From Polaribacter sp. WD7 (GTDB lineage: Bacteria; Bacteroidota; Bacteroidia; Flavobacteriales; Flavobacteriaceae), in assembly GCF_003335085.1 (NCBI RefSeq), contig NZ_QPEJ01000018.1, positions 1 to 64,000 of the forward strand: a DNA stretch of 64,000 bases. The letters are read 5' to 3'. Below are positions 25,561 to 34,429 of this stretch, piece by piece; position 1 is the first letter of the stretch; each line of letters starts with the position of its first letter. The notes beneath the pieces are model-generated. The model was not told the origin of the DNA. It ran no database searches and was given only the letters and a program-made list of their open reading frames with translations. The position numbers and the translations under genes are program-made.

Positions 25561-26912
25561 TGGGTTTTAAAAACTTTAGATACATTCTTTATTGTATTTT
25601 AATTTCTTACAGTTGTTCTAATGAAAATATTGAGATAGCTGAACCAGAAACACCAATTATAAACAAGAATCCAGAAAGTTTTACAAAAACATTTGGGGGC
25701 TCTAAAAATGACGTATTACAAGCTGTAATTAAAACTACAGATAAAGGATATATTACTTTAGGCTATACACAAAGCAATGATAAAGACGTTGCTACAAAAG
25801 ACAATGAAAGTTTTGATTATTGGCTCTTAAAATATGATAAAAACAATGACTTACAATGGCAAAAAACCTACGGAGGTTCTAAAGATGATAGAGGTGCAGA
25901 CATCATTCAAACCAATGACAACGGATTTTTAGTAACAGGCCACAGTAGAAGTAACGATTTAGATGTTTCTAAAAATGCTGGTAATCAAGATTTTTGGGTA
26001 CTCAAATTAAACGAAAAAGGAAGCATTCTTTGGCAAAAAACATTTGGCTTTTCAGGGGCAGACTTTGGCACAACTTGTATAGAAACTAATGATAATGGGT
26101 ACTTAATTACAGGAAGTTTAGATGTAACAGCTTCTAATGGTCTAGGTAATGCCAAAACAGCAAGACGTCATGCAGGAGGAGACGTTTGGGCTATTAAAAT
26201 TAATAATAATGGAGCCACAGAATGGAGTAAGTTTTATGGTGGTTCTTTTACAGATACCCCTTTAGGGGTGGTAAAAACTGAAGACAATGGATACATACTA
26301 GCGTGTTCTTCAGATAGTAATGATATCGATATTACCAACAACAAAGGCTCTTATGATTTTTGGATTTTAAAAATTGCTGCTGACGGAAGACTTCTTTGGC
26401 AGAAAAGCTTTGGAGGTTCTGAGATTGACCAAGCAAGAGCCATTACTACTTCTAATGATAGTAATTTTATCATTGTTGGAGATACAAGAAGTACTGATAA
26501 AGATATAAAAATAAACAATGGCGGTGCAGATATTTGGATCATAAAAATAAACACCAATGGTAATTTAATTTGGGAAAAAACCATTGGGGCTGCCAGTTTT
26601 GACGTTGCTCGCTCAATCAGTAATACTCAAGATAACGGATTTTTAATTTCTGGGAGTTCTAGAAGTGCAGATAATGGATTTGTTAATCAAGGACAAAATG
26701 ATGCGCTCTTAATTAAAATTGATGCTGATGGAATTTTACAATGGCAAAAAACCATTGGAGGTTCTGAAATTGATTTTTTATACGATGCTATAGAGTTAGA
26801 AAATAAAAGTATAATTGCAGTAGGAGAAAGCAGCAGTAATAACGGAGATATAAAAGAAAATAAAGGATTCTCTGACGCACTAATTATCAATATACAAACA
26901 GATGAAAAATAA
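25560..26912 (+). CDS. Seven-bladed propeller lipoprotein
   Basis: A 450-residue lipoprotein (SYSC lipobox, Cys19). Seven copies of a repeat of about 55-60 residues begin with a (K)TFGGSKNDV-like box: KTFGGSKNDV, KTYGGSKDDR, KTFGFSGADF, KFYGGSFTDT, KSFGGSEIDQ, KTIGAASFDV, KTIGGSEIDF. Each is followed by a DNGYI/FLxxGxSxS strand pair and a D(Y/F)W(L/I)LK strand. Seven equal repeats argue for a complete closed beta-propeller. It is translationally coupled to the LVIVD genes and MbnP. No enzymatic residues are visible. Confidence 0.85.
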   Translation: MGFKNFRYILYCILISYSCSNENIEIAEPETPIINKNPESFTKTFGGSKNDVLQAVIKTTDKGYITLGYTQSNDKDVATKDNESFDYWLLKYDKNNDLQWQKTYGGSKDDRGADIIQTNDNGFLVTGHSRSNDLDVSKNAGNQDFWVLKLNEKGSILWQKTFGFSGADFGTTCIETNDNGYLITGSLDVTASNGLGNAKTARRHAGGDVWAIKINNNGATEWSKFYGGSFTDTPLGVVKTEDNGYILACSSDSNDIDITNNKGSYDFWILKIAADGRLLWQKSFGGSEIDQARAITTSNDSNFIIVGDTRSTDKDIKINNGGADIWIIKINTNGNLIWEKTIGAASFDVARSISNTQDNGFLISGSSRSADNGFVNQGQNDALLIKIDADGILQWQKTIGGSEIDFLYDAIELENKSIIAVGESSSNNGDIKENKGFSDALIINIQTDEK

Positions 26913-27645
26913 TACTATCCTACTCATTTTGCTAACCTTAATACTATCTTGTGACGACAATGATACGCTATCACAAAATGCAAATGTAACCTTACTTTTT
27001 ACACATCATTGGGATGGAACAACTATAAATGCTTCAGACTTTAATGATTTTAAATTCACCAATAAAAATGGTGAGCAAATCAGCATCAATCGTTTAAGAT
27101 ACGTACTTTCTAATATTTCTGTTGCAGAGGTTACCACCAATTATCAACTTATAAATATTGGTGAAGCTTCAGGTTTATCATTAAAAATAGACGATGTACA
27201 GACAGGTAATCAACCTATAACATTCACATTCGGTTTTGCAGATACAGATAATCAAGACGGTATCTATCAAGATTTAAATGCTGTTTCTTTTAACGTTCCT
27301 ACAATGTTGGGCGGAGGGTATCATTACATGCAATTTGATGGTAAATATAAAGATACCAACAACCTAGATGCTAACTTTAACTACCACACCATTAGAGCTG
27401 TTAACAGAAATAACCCAGACAACTTACAATTTAAAGACACCTCTTTTACGGTAAATTTAGGTACAGTAAACATTAGTAACAATACAACTATAGAAATACA
27501 AGTTAATATTGCAGAATGGTTTAAAAACCCTAATACATGGAATTTAAATAACCTAAACACAGTACTAATGCCAAATTTTGAAGCTCAAAAACTAATGAGT
27601 GCAAACGGAAAAACAGTATTTAGCTTAGGCAATATTAGTCAATAA
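26902..27645 (+). CDS. MbnP family lipoprotein (putative copper-binding)
   Basis: A 247-residue lipoprotein (TLILSC, Cys17). The MbnP fold is indicated by LLFTHHWDGTTINASDF near the start, then ISINRLRYVLSNISV, the GFADTDNQDG turn, LGGGYHYMQFDGKY and the late FNYHTIRAV segment. MbnP proteins work with the di-haem peroxidase MbnH, which modifies a tryptophan so that copper binds. No MbnH/cytochrome c peroxidase gene follows here, so the partner is missing or elsewhere. The gene overlaps the propeller lipoprotein by 11 bp, making it the end of a four-gene surface operon. Confidence 0.8.
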   Translation: MKNNTILLILLTLILSCDDNDTLSQNANVTLLFTHHWDGTTINASDFNDFKFTNKNGEQISINRLRYVLSNISVAEVTTNYQLINIGEASGLSLKIDDVQTGNQPITFTFGFADTDNQDGIYQDLNAVSFNVPTMLGGGYHYMQFDGKYKDTNNLDANFNYHTIRAVNRNNPDNLQFKDTSFTVNLGTVNISNNTTIEIQVNIAEWFKNPNTWNLNNLNTVLMPNFEAQKLMSANGKTVFSLGNISQ

Positions 27646-27681
27646 GTTTTTCTATTTTTACGTCCTAAATCTGTTTCTTTT

Positions 27682-28446
27682 TTGATAACAATTACTACTT
27701 CTAAAAATAAAAAAGTCTATTTCGCATCAGACCAACACTTGGGTGCACCTACTCCAGAATTGAGTTTTCCACGCGAAAAAAAGTTTATAGCTTGGTTAGA
27801 TACTATAAAAAAAGATGCAGAAGTTATTTTTTTATTAGGAGATTTGTTCGATTTTTGGTTTGAGTATAAAACAGTTGTTCCTAAAGGATTTGTGCGAGTT
27901 TTAGGCAAATTAGCAGAAATTAAAGACTCTGGAATTCCTATCTATTTTTTTGTAGGTAATCACGATTTATGGATGAATGATTACTTTGAAGAAGAACTTA
28001 ATATTCCTATTTTTCATTCTCCTCAAGAAGTACTTATAGACCATAAAAAATTCTTAGTTGGTCACGGAGATGGTTTAGGACCTGGAGATAAAGGTTATAA
28101 AAGAATGAAAAAAGTATTTACTTTTCCCTTATTTAAATGGATGTTTAGGTGGTTTCACCCAGATTTGGGAGTTCGTTTGGGGCATTACATGTCTGTAAAA
28201 AACAAACTTATTTCGGGTGATGAAGATGCCAAATATTTAGGTGATGAAAACGAATGGTTAGTTTTGTATTGCAAACAAATATTAACCCAAAAACACTATG
28301 ATTATTTTATTTTTGGGCACAGGCACCTTCCACTAGATATAAAACTACAAGAAAACTCTACCTATTTTAACCTTGGAGATTGGATAACCTACTTCACTTT
28401 TGGCACTTTTAGCAACGGTAATTTTCAATTAACAAAGTTTAACTAA
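27682..28446 (+). CDS. lpxH: UDP-2,3-diacylglucosamine diphosphatase
   Basis: A 254-residue metallophosphoesterase in the Bacteroidota LpxH group, which cuts the pyrophosphate of UDP-2,3-diacylglucosamine to form lipid X in lipid A synthesis. Motifs for two metal sites are present in order: SDQHLG (Asp17, His19), GDLFDFW, GNHDLW, GHGDGLGPGD and GHRHLP. The only suitable start in frame is TTG, since the conserved core begins 11 codons later and no ATG lies upstream before the preceding gene. It lies between the MbnP operon and the moxR-bat operon. Confidence 0.85.
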   Translation: MITITTSKNKKVYFASDQHLGAPTPELSFPREKKFIAWLDTIKKDAEVIFLLGDLFDFWFEYKTVVPKGFVRVLGKLAEIKDSGIPIYFFVGNHDLWMNDYFEEELNIPIFHSPQEVLIDHKKFLVGHGDGLGPGDKGYKRMKKVFTFPLFKWMFRWFHPDLGVRLGHYMSVKNKLISGDEDAKYLGDENEWLVLYCKQILTQKHYDYFIFGHRHLPLDIKLQENSTYFNLGDWITYFTFGTFSNGNFQLTKFN

Positions 28447-28491
28447 CAAATAGCCTAAAACCACTATAAACACTAGATGCTTTTAACCTTG

Positions 28492-28527
28492 TTTTAACAA
28501 AATAATTTTGTTAAAATTGTAGCTTTG
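28492..28527 (+). promoter_or_regulatory. Palindrome and -7 box before the moxR-bat operon
   Basis: TTTTAACAAAA (28492-28502) is repeated as its perfect reverse complement TTTTGTTAAAA (28506-28516). Four bases later is TAGCTTTG (28520-28527), a perfect TAnnTTTG box. The operon's ATG is at 28556. No good -33 TTG is spaced correctly, so the palindrome may be an activator or repressor site; alternatively it is a weak terminator for lpxH. Confidence 0.45.
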
Positions 28528-28555
28528 TTTGTAATAAAAATTAAACAGTAACAAA

Positions 28556-29545
28556 ATGGATGTAGATGTAAGAGCTATTAATGAAAAAATAGAAAGAGAG
28601 AGTGCCTTTATAGACATACTTACTTTAGAAATGAATAAAGTAATTGTTGGGCAAAAACAGATGATAGAAAGTTTGTTGATTGGTCTTTTAGGAAACGGGC
28701 ATATTCTTTTAGAAGGAGTTCCAGGTTTGGCAAAAACCCTAGCCATAAATACATTATCTAAAGCTGTACAAGGTAGTTTTAGTAGAGTACAATTTACGCC
28801 AGATTTATTACCTGCAGATGTAGTTGGTACCATGATTTATAATATGAAAGTTAATGACTTTTCAATAAAAAAAGGCCCTATTTTTGCCAACTTCGTCTTA
28901 GCAGATGAAATTAACAGAGCACCTGCTAAAGTACAATCTGCATTGTTAGAAGCTATGCAAGAACGTCAAATTACTATTGGAGATGAAACCTTTAAACTAG
29001 ATGAACCTTTTTTAGTAATGGCAACACAAAACCCTGTAGAACAAGAAGGTACATATCCTTTACCAGAAGCACAGGTAGACCGTTTTATGTTAAAAGTGGT
29101 TATCGATTATCCTAAATTATCGGATGAACAAACCATTATGAGAAGCAATTTAAATGGTAGTTTTGGCACAGTAAACCCTGTAATTTCTGTAGCGCAAATT
29201 GTAAAAGCAAGACAAGCTGCTAACGAGGTATACATGGATGAAAAAATAGAAAAATACATCTTAGATATCATTTTTGCAACACGTTACCCAGAGAAATACA
29301 ACCTTTCAAATTTAAAAGATTTAATTAGTTTTGGAGCTTCTCCAAGAGGAAGTATCAATTTGGCAAAAGCAGCTAAATGTTATGCTTTTATTAAAAGAAG
29401 AGGTTATGTAATACCAGAAGATGTAAGAGCTGTAGTTACAGATGTTTTGCGTCATAGAATAGGAATTACTTACGAGGCCGAAGCCGAAAATGTGACTTCT
29501 GTAGATATTATCAACTCAATTATCAACGAAGTAGAAGTACCTTAG
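28556..29545 (+). CDS. MoxR family AAA+ ATPase
   Basis: A 329-residue AAA+ protein with Walker A GVPGLAKT (54-61), Walker B FVLADEIN (Asp117, Glu118), the EAMQERQITIGDE sensor region, ATQNPVEQEGTYPLPEAQ and the arginine finger DRFMLK. MoxR ATPases act as chaperones with von Willebrand factor A partners, here BatA, BatB and the DUF58 protein. First gene of the bat (Bacteroides aerotolerance) operon. All of it is canonical. Confidence 0.95.
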   Translation: MDVDVRAINEKIERESAFIDILTLEMNKVIVGQKQMIESLLIGLLGNGHILLEGVPGLAKTLAINTLSKAVQGSFSRVQFTPDLLPADVVGTMIYNMKVNDFSIKKGPIFANFVLADEINRAPAKVQSALLEAMQERQITIGDETFKLDEPFLVMATQNPVEQEGTYPLPEAQVDRFMLKVVIDYPKLSDEQTIMRSNLNGSFGTVNPVISVAQIVKARQAANEVYMDEKIEKYILDIIFATRYPEKYNLSNLKDLISFGASPRGSINLAKAAKCYAFIKRRGYVIPEDVRAVVTDVLRHRIGITYEAEAENVTSVDIINSIINEVEVP

Positions 29546-29621
29546 ACAATTATCAATATACAAGAACAATTATCAAAAAATAATATTGATGATTGATAAC
29601 TGATAATTGACAATTGAAAAA

Positions 29622-30491
29622 ATGGATACCAAAGAAATACTCAAAAAAGTTCGTAAAATAGAGATTAAGACACGTCGTTTGTCTGATCATATTTTTGGTG
29701 GTGAATATCATTCATCATTCAAAGGACGAGGTATGACTTTTTCTGAAGTACGTCAATACCAATTTGGAGATGATGTTAGAGCTATAGATTGGAATGTTAC
29801 AGCACGTTATAATGAACCTTATGTAAAAGTTTTTGAAGAAGAACGCGAACTTACCATGATGTTGATGGCAGATGTATCTGGGTCAGAATTATTTGGTACT
29901 TCAAATCAATTTAAAAGAGAAACTATTACAGAAATTGCAGCAACTTTAGCGTTTTCTGCCACACAAAATAACGATAAGGTAGGCTTAATTTTGTTTTCTG
30001 ATGATATCGAGTTGTTCATTCCGCCTAAAAAAGGAAAAAGTCACGTTTTAAGAATCATCAGAGAGTTGATAGAATTTCAACCAAAAAGTAAAAAAACCAA
30101 CATAGCTATTGCCTTAAAATTTCTGTCTAGTGTCATGAAAAAAAGAGCAATTGTCTTTTTACTATCTGATTTTATGGATGATGATTATGAAAAAACACTA
30201 AAAATTGCAGGAAAAAAACACGATTTAACAGGCATAAGAATATATGACAAACACGATGAAGAAATCCCAAATTTAGGAATGGTACCCATGCTAGATGCAG
30301 AAACTGGTAGCGTACAATTGATTAATACTTCATCAAAATCTATTCGTAAGAACTACAAAACCAACGCACTACGTTTATCTAATTATTTTACAAACATGTT
30401 TAAAAGAAGTGGTGCAGGTACAGTTAACGTTAGGGTAGATGAGGGATACGTAAAAAAACTATTAGGTTATTTTAAACATAAAGGTCGTTAA
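29622..30491 (+). CDS. DUF58 domain protein of the bat operon
   Basis: A 289-residue protein beginning MDTKEILKKVRKIEIKTRRL; the ATG at 29622 was used over an upstream TTG. The DUF58 core GRGMTFSEVRQYQFGDDVRA followed by IDWNVTARYNEPYVK is exact, and it is followed by a vWA-like domain with a DVSGS metal site. DUF58 proteins usually lie next to MoxR and may scaffold complexes on the inner membrane. The 60-bp AT-rich gap before it contains imperfect repeats of CAATTATCAA/TTGATAATTG type, perhaps a processing or attenuation hairpin. Confidence 0.9.
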   Translation: MDTKEILKKVRKIEIKTRRLSDHIFGGEYHSSFKGRGMTFSEVRQYQFGDDVRAIDWNVTARYNEPYVKVFEEERELTMMLMADVSGSELFGTSNQFKRETITEIAATLAFSATQNNDKVGLILFSDDIELFIPPKKGKSHVLRIIRELIEFQPKSKKTNIAIALKFLSSVMKKRAIVFLLSDFMDDDYEKTLKIAGKKHDLTGIRIYDKHDEEIPNLGMVPMLDAETGSVQLINTSSKSIRKNYKTNALRLSNYFTNMFKRSGAGTVNVRVDEGYVKKLLGYFKHKGR

Positions 30492-30558
30492 TTTAAAAAA
30501 ACATCAGTTCTGATAAATTTGAGAAAAAATGAACAAATTTGTATTAAGAACTATTATA

Positions 30559-31491
30559 ATGAAAAAACAATTATTCTACATATTACTATTAATTTCTACT
30601 GTTAGTTATGCTCAGCAAACACCTGTGGTTAAGGCTGAAATAGATACTACCAATATTAGAATTGGCGAACAGTTTAACTTAAAAATTTCTGTAGAAGAGA
30701 TTCAGAATGTTATCATTCCTAAATTACAACTAAACGGATTAGAAGTTGTAGATTCTACCAAAATAGATACCGTAAAAAATACGCTGATTAAAAAGTACAT
30801 TTTAACAGGTTTTGATAGTGGTGCGTATTATATACCTCAACAACAAATTTTTGTTAAAAATCAAGCCTATCTTACAGATTCTTTATTGGTTAATGTGGCA
30901 ACTGTTGCCATAGACACCACTAAGGTTAAAAAATTTCCTATTAAATCTATAAAAAGTGAACCGTATACGTTTGATGATTTTAAGGTATATATCTACATTA
31001 TTTTAGCAGCTTTGGCTATTATAGGCTTTTGGATTTATTGGTTTGTAATAAGAAAACGAAAAGAAGAAGAGGAAGAAACTCCTACTTACAAAGCCTTACC
31101 TCCTTACGATGAAGCTATCTATCGCCTAAATGAATTGGACGAAAAACAACTTTGGCAAAACAACCAAATTAAAGAATACTATAGCGAGTTGACAGAAATT
31201 GTTAGAGGTTATATAGAACGTGAACTAAGTGTGCCTGCATTAGAAAAAACTACAGATGAGATTTTAGATATGCTAAAAGACTTTAAAAAGTCTGACACCA
31301 TCTTAACCTCTCAAGAAACCATAGATAAATTAAACAGTTTATTAAGAGAGGCAGATTTGGTAAAATTTGCAAAATCTAAACCCTTAGCTCCAGAAATAGA
31401 AGAAGACAGAAAAGACGCAGAATACATTGTTGCCAATTTAAAACCAAAACCTATAGTAGAAGAAAAAGACGATGCAGATGAATTGGAGTAA
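30559..31491 (+). CDS. Bat operon membrane protein (BatD-like N-domain)
   Basis: About 310 residues; the internal ATG at 30559 (MKKQLFY) gives a normal signal peptide ending YAQQ. A beta-rich exported domain (VKAEIDTTNIRIGEQFNLKI) precedes one membrane helix (YIYIILAALAIIGFWIYWFV) and a cytoplasmic acidic/helical tail with YYSELTEIVRGYIERELSVP. This tail resembles the C-terminal part of BatD. The gene is the standard unnamed member between DUF58 and BatA in Flavobacteriia. Its last 20 bp overlap the batA start. Confidence 0.8.
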   Translation: MKKQLFYILLLISTVSYAQQTPVVKAEIDTTNIRIGEQFNLKISVEEIQNVIIPKLQLNGLEVVDSTKIDTVKNTLIKKYILTGFDSGAYYIPQQQIFVKNQAYLTDSLLVNVATVAIDTTKVKKFPIKSIKSEPYTFDDFKVYIYIILAALAIIGFWIYWFVIRKRKEEEEETPTYKALPPYDEAIYRLNELDEKQLWQNNQIKEYYSELTEIVRGYIERELSVPALEKTTDEILDMLKDFKKSDTILTSQETIDKLNSLLREADLVKFAKSKPLAPEIEEDRKDAEYIVANLKPKPIVEEKDDADELE

Positions 31492-32482
31492 TTTTGAATT
31501 TTATAGTCCTGAATTCTTATGGTTGCTAATTCTAGTACCATTGCTAGCAGTTTGGTACTTTTTTATACGTAAAAAAGATGTCGCTATCTTAACCATACCT
31601 AGTATTAAAGGTTTTAATGAAGATTCTTTAATAGCAAAATTAAAACCACTTTTGTATTTGTTGCGTTTACTAGCGTTGGCTGCAATTATTATAGCTTTAG
31701 CAAGACCAAGAAACGTTTCTGTAAGCAAAAAAACAAAGTCTAATAGAGGAATTGATATTGTTATGGCCATAGATGTTTCTGCAAGTATGCTTGCTAGAGA
31801 TTTAAAACCAAACCGTTTAGAAGCACTAAAAAATGTGGCTATAGATTTTGTAGATAGAAGACCTAATGATAGAATTGGAATTGTAGTTTACGCCGGTGAA
31901 AGTTTTACACAAACACCAATTACAAGCGATAAAGGTATTGTAAAAAGAACCATTTCAGATCTTAGGTGGGGCCAATTAGAAGGCGGTACAGCTATAGGAA
32001 TGGGTTTAGGTTCTGCGGTAAATCGTTTGAAAGAAAGTACAGCAAAAAGTAAAGTTATTATTTTATTAACAGATGGGGTAAACAATTCTGGAAATATAGA
32101 CCCAAGAACTGCTACAGAATTGGCTACAGAATTGGGTATTAAAACCTATACCATTGGTATTGGGACTAATGGAATGGCAGATTTTCCGTGGGCAAAAGAC
32201 CCCAGAACAGGAAAATTGCGATTTAGAAAACAAAAAGTAGAAATTGATGAAGCACTACTAAAAGACATAGCTTCTAAAACAGAGGGTAAATATTTTAGAG
32301 CAACAGACAACACTTCTTTAAAAGAAATTTATGATGAGATAGATGCTCTAGAAAAAACAAAGATTGAGGAGTTTAAGTACTATAACTATCAAGAGAAATT
32401 TAGAATTTTCGTGTTTTTAGGACTCCTGTTTTTACTACTTGAATTTATATTAAGAAATACATTATTTAAGAGTTTTATATAA
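31472..32482 (+). CDS. batA: VWA domain protein BatA
   Basis: A 336-residue membrane protein with an N-terminal anchor pair (FLWLLILVPLLAVWYFFI and LLYLLRLLALAAIIIALA), then a von Willebrand A domain with the MIDAS motif DVSAS (Asp101, Ser103, Ser105), a GGTAIG threonine site and DGVNNSG, and a C-terminal membrane helix. The alternative start two codons later is equally possible. It partners with BatB and MoxR in the periplasm-facing Bat complex, linked in other Bacteroidota to aerotolerance and virulence. It follows the previous gene with an overlap. Confidence 0.9.
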   Translation: MQMNWSNFEFYSPEFLWLLILVPLLAVWYFFIRKKDVAILTIPSIKGFNEDSLIAKLKPLLYLLRLLALAAIIIALARPRNVSVSKKTKSNRGIDIVMAIDVSASMLARDLKPNRLEALKNVAIDFVDRRPNDRIGIVVYAGESFTQTPITSDKGIVKRTISDLRWGQLEGGTAIGMGLGSAVNRLKESTAKSKVIILLTDGVNNSGNIDPRTATELATELGIKTYTIGIGTNGMADFPWAKDPRTGKLRFRKQKVEIDEALLKDIASKTEGKYFRATDNTSLKEIYDEIDALEKTKIEEFKYYNYQEKFRIFVFLGLLFLLLEFILRNTLFKSFI

Positions 32483-32483
32483 A

Positions 32484-33530
32484 ATGTACAGAATAGAAGA
32501 ACCAATTTATTTTACGCTACTCCTAATCATTCCTGCAATGATTGTGGTATTTCTATTGGTTTTATGGTGGAAAAAAAGAACCCAAAAGAAATTTTCTGAT
32601 AGTACCTTATTACAAAGGTTGGCTCCAAATTCATCTGTTTTTAAATCAACATTAAAGTTAATAATTCTTTTAATTGGTATCTCATTTTTAATCATCTCTT
32701 TGGCAAACCCAAAAATGGGAACCAAACTAAAAACTGTAAAAAGAGAAGGTGTAGATGTCGTTTTTGCTTTAGATGTTTCTAAAAGTATGTTGGCAGAAGA
32801 TATTGCTCCAAATCGTTTAGAAAAAGCGAAACAGATTATCTCTAAAATAATAGATAAATTAGGTTCAGACAGAGTGGGTATTATTATTTATGCAGGTAAT
32901 TCTTACCCTCTGTTACCAATAACTACAGACCACGCAGCCGCAAATATGTTTTTGCAAAATGCAAATCCAGATATGGTTTCTAGCCAAGGAACAGCAATAA
33001 ACGAAGCTTTAGAATTGGCCAAAACCTATTATAATAATGATGAGCAAACCAATAAGTTTTTAATTATGATTTCTGATGGTGAAGACCATCAAGAAGAAAC
33101 CAAACAAGTTGCCAACAATATATCTAATGAAGGGGTTAAGATTTATACCGTTGGTGTAGGATCAGAAAAGGGAGGTCCAATTCCTATACGTCTTAATGGG
33201 TCTATGATTGGCTATAAAAAGGATAGAAAAGGAGAAACGGTAATTACCAAAAGGCAACCAGATGTTTTACGCGGTATAGCAGATGCTGCCAATGGAAAAT
33301 ATTTTGATGGAAATGTTACAGAAAACCCTGTTAAACAAATCTCAGAAATTATTGCTAACGCAGAAAAAAACGAATTTGAAACAAAACAGTTTTCAGATTA
33401 TAAAGACCAATTTCAATGGTTTTTGGCATTAGGTTTGCTATTTTTAATTGCAGATATATTTCTATTTGAAAAGAAAACAAAATGGTTAAAAAAGGTAGAT
33501 TTATTTAATGAAGAAAAAGTTAAAAAATAA
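32484..33530 (+). CDS. batB: VWA domain protein BatB
   Basis: A 348-residue paralogue of BatA with the same plan: two N-terminal helices, vWA domain (MIDAS DVSKS, Asp97-Ser101; SQGTAINEAL; MISDGEDHQEE) and a final helix (QWFLALGLLFLIADIFLF). It starts 2 bp after batA. The gene is followed by a 68-bp gap that contains a degenerate copy of the dispersed palindromic repeat, so batC may be slightly insulated from it. Confidence 0.9.
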   Translation: MYRIEEPIYFTLLLIIPAMIVVFLLVLWWKKRTQKKFSDSTLLQRLAPNSSVFKSTLKLIILLIGISFLIISLANPKMGTKLKTVKREGVDVVFALDVSKSMLAEDIAPNRLEKAKQIISKIIDKLGSDRVGIIIYAGNSYPLLPITTDHAAANMFLQNANPDMVSSQGTAINEALELAKTYYNNDEQTNKFLIMISDGEDHQEETKQVANNISNEGVKIYTVGVGSEKGGPIPIRLNGSMIGYKKDRKGETVITKRQPDVLRGIADAANGKYFDGNVTENPVKQISEIIANAEKNEFETKQFSDYKDQFQWFLALGLLFLIADIFLFEKKTKWLKKVDLFNEEKVKK

Positions 33531-33535
33531 TTATT

Positions 33536-33585
33536 GTCGCTTCTAGTGATTTTTGAAGAACGAAAAAAATTGTACCGAGAAGTCT
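33536..33585 (+). repeat. Degenerate dispersed repeat between batB and batC
   Basis: Reads GTCGCTTCTAGTGATTTTTG, then AAGAACGAAAAAAATTGTACCGAGAAGTC, matching the pattern of the minus copy at 21550-21596 (GTAAGTTCGAGTGATTTTGA through TTGTATCGAGAACT) with scattered mismatches. It lies inside the bat operon but outside any coding sequence, ending 14 bp before the batC start at 33599. Confidence 0.55.
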
Positions 33586-33598
33586 TAAAGTGAACATT

Positions 33599-34408
33599 AT
33601 GAAAAAATTACAATACATACTAATTGTTTTTACGATGCTATTTTCATCCAAAGAAATTTTAGCTCAAAAAGACTCTATTGCATTGCAACGTAAAGCAAGA
33701 AAATTACTACGTCAAGGTAATGATTTGTACCAACAAGAAAAATTTACAGATGCCTCTGTAGCCTATAGAAAAGCTTTAGGCAATAACTCTAATTATGATA
33801 AGGCTGCCTACAATATGGGTAACGCTTTGTACCAAAGTAAAAACTTTAAAGAAGCAATTCCGCAGTATGAGCTTACTGCAAAAACTGCAAAAGATAAATT
33901 TACCAAAGCAGAAGCTTTTCATAATATTGGCAATGCCATGATGGAATCTAAGAACTATCAAGGTGCTGTAGATGCTTATAAAAACGCGTTACGAAACAAC
34001 CCAAATGATGATGAGACTCGTTATAATTTAGCAGTTGCTCAAAAACTGTTAGACAAACAAAACCAACAAAATAAAGACGACAAAAACAAAGATAACAAGG
34101 ATAATAAAGACAAAGATAAGCAAGATAAAGACGATAAAAATAAAGATAAAAATAAGGACGGAGACGATAAAGACAAGGATAAGAAAGATGATAAAGATGG
34201 TGATAAAGACCAGAAAAAAAATCCAAAAAACAACAAAGAAGAAGACAAAAAAGACCAACAAAAACCTAAGCCTCAACAAGGGAAAATGACTCCTGAGCAA
34301 ATTAAACAATTGTTGGAAAGTTTAAACAACGAAGAAAAAAAGACGCAGAAGAAAATGAATGCTAAAAAGGCAAAAGGCAAAAAAATAAAACAAGAAAAAG
34401 ATTGGTAA
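33599..34408 (+). CDS. batC: TPR protein BatC with charged tail
   Basis: About 269 residues with a signal peptide (MLFSSKEILAQ) and three TPR-like units (GNDLYQQEKFTDASVAYRKA; MGNALYQSKNFKEAIPQYEL; IGNAMMESKNYQGAVDAYKNA). A long, extremely charged low-complexity region of Lys, Asp and Asn follows, then a short conserved-looking end with MTPEQIKQLLESLNNEEKK. The charged region is typical of BatC in Flavobacteriia, and its length varies. The ATG at 33599 is preferred over a GTG three codons earlier. Confidence 0.85.
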   Translation: MKKLQYILIVFTMLFSSKEILAQKDSIALQRKARKLLRQGNDLYQQEKFTDASVAYRKALGNNSNYDKAAYNMGNALYQSKNFKEAIPQYELTAKTAKDKFTKAEAFHNIGNAMMESKNYQGAVDAYKNALRNNPNDDETRYNLAVAQKLLDKQNQQNKDDKNKDNKDNKDKDKQDKDDKNKDKNKDGDDKDKDKKDDKDGDKDQKKNPKNNKEEDKKDQQKPKPQQGKMTPEQIKQLLESLNNEEKKTQKKMNAKKAKGKKIKQEKDW

Positions 34409-34429
34409 ATTGCCAATTTTAAGCAACAG

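Noticed and set aside
29546-29621. AT-rich CAATTATCAA/TTGATAATTG repeats before the DUF58 gene, considered as an attachment site or CRISPR-like tract
   Set aside because: The units are short, irregular and not spaced like CRISPR repeats; only an AT-rich spacer with possible hairpins can be supported.
34039-34309. Long open frames on the minus strand opposite batC, with hydrophobic Leu/Phe/Ser-rich translations
   Set aside because: They are mirror frames of the purine-rich low-complexity part of batC and have no start context or neighbours of their own.
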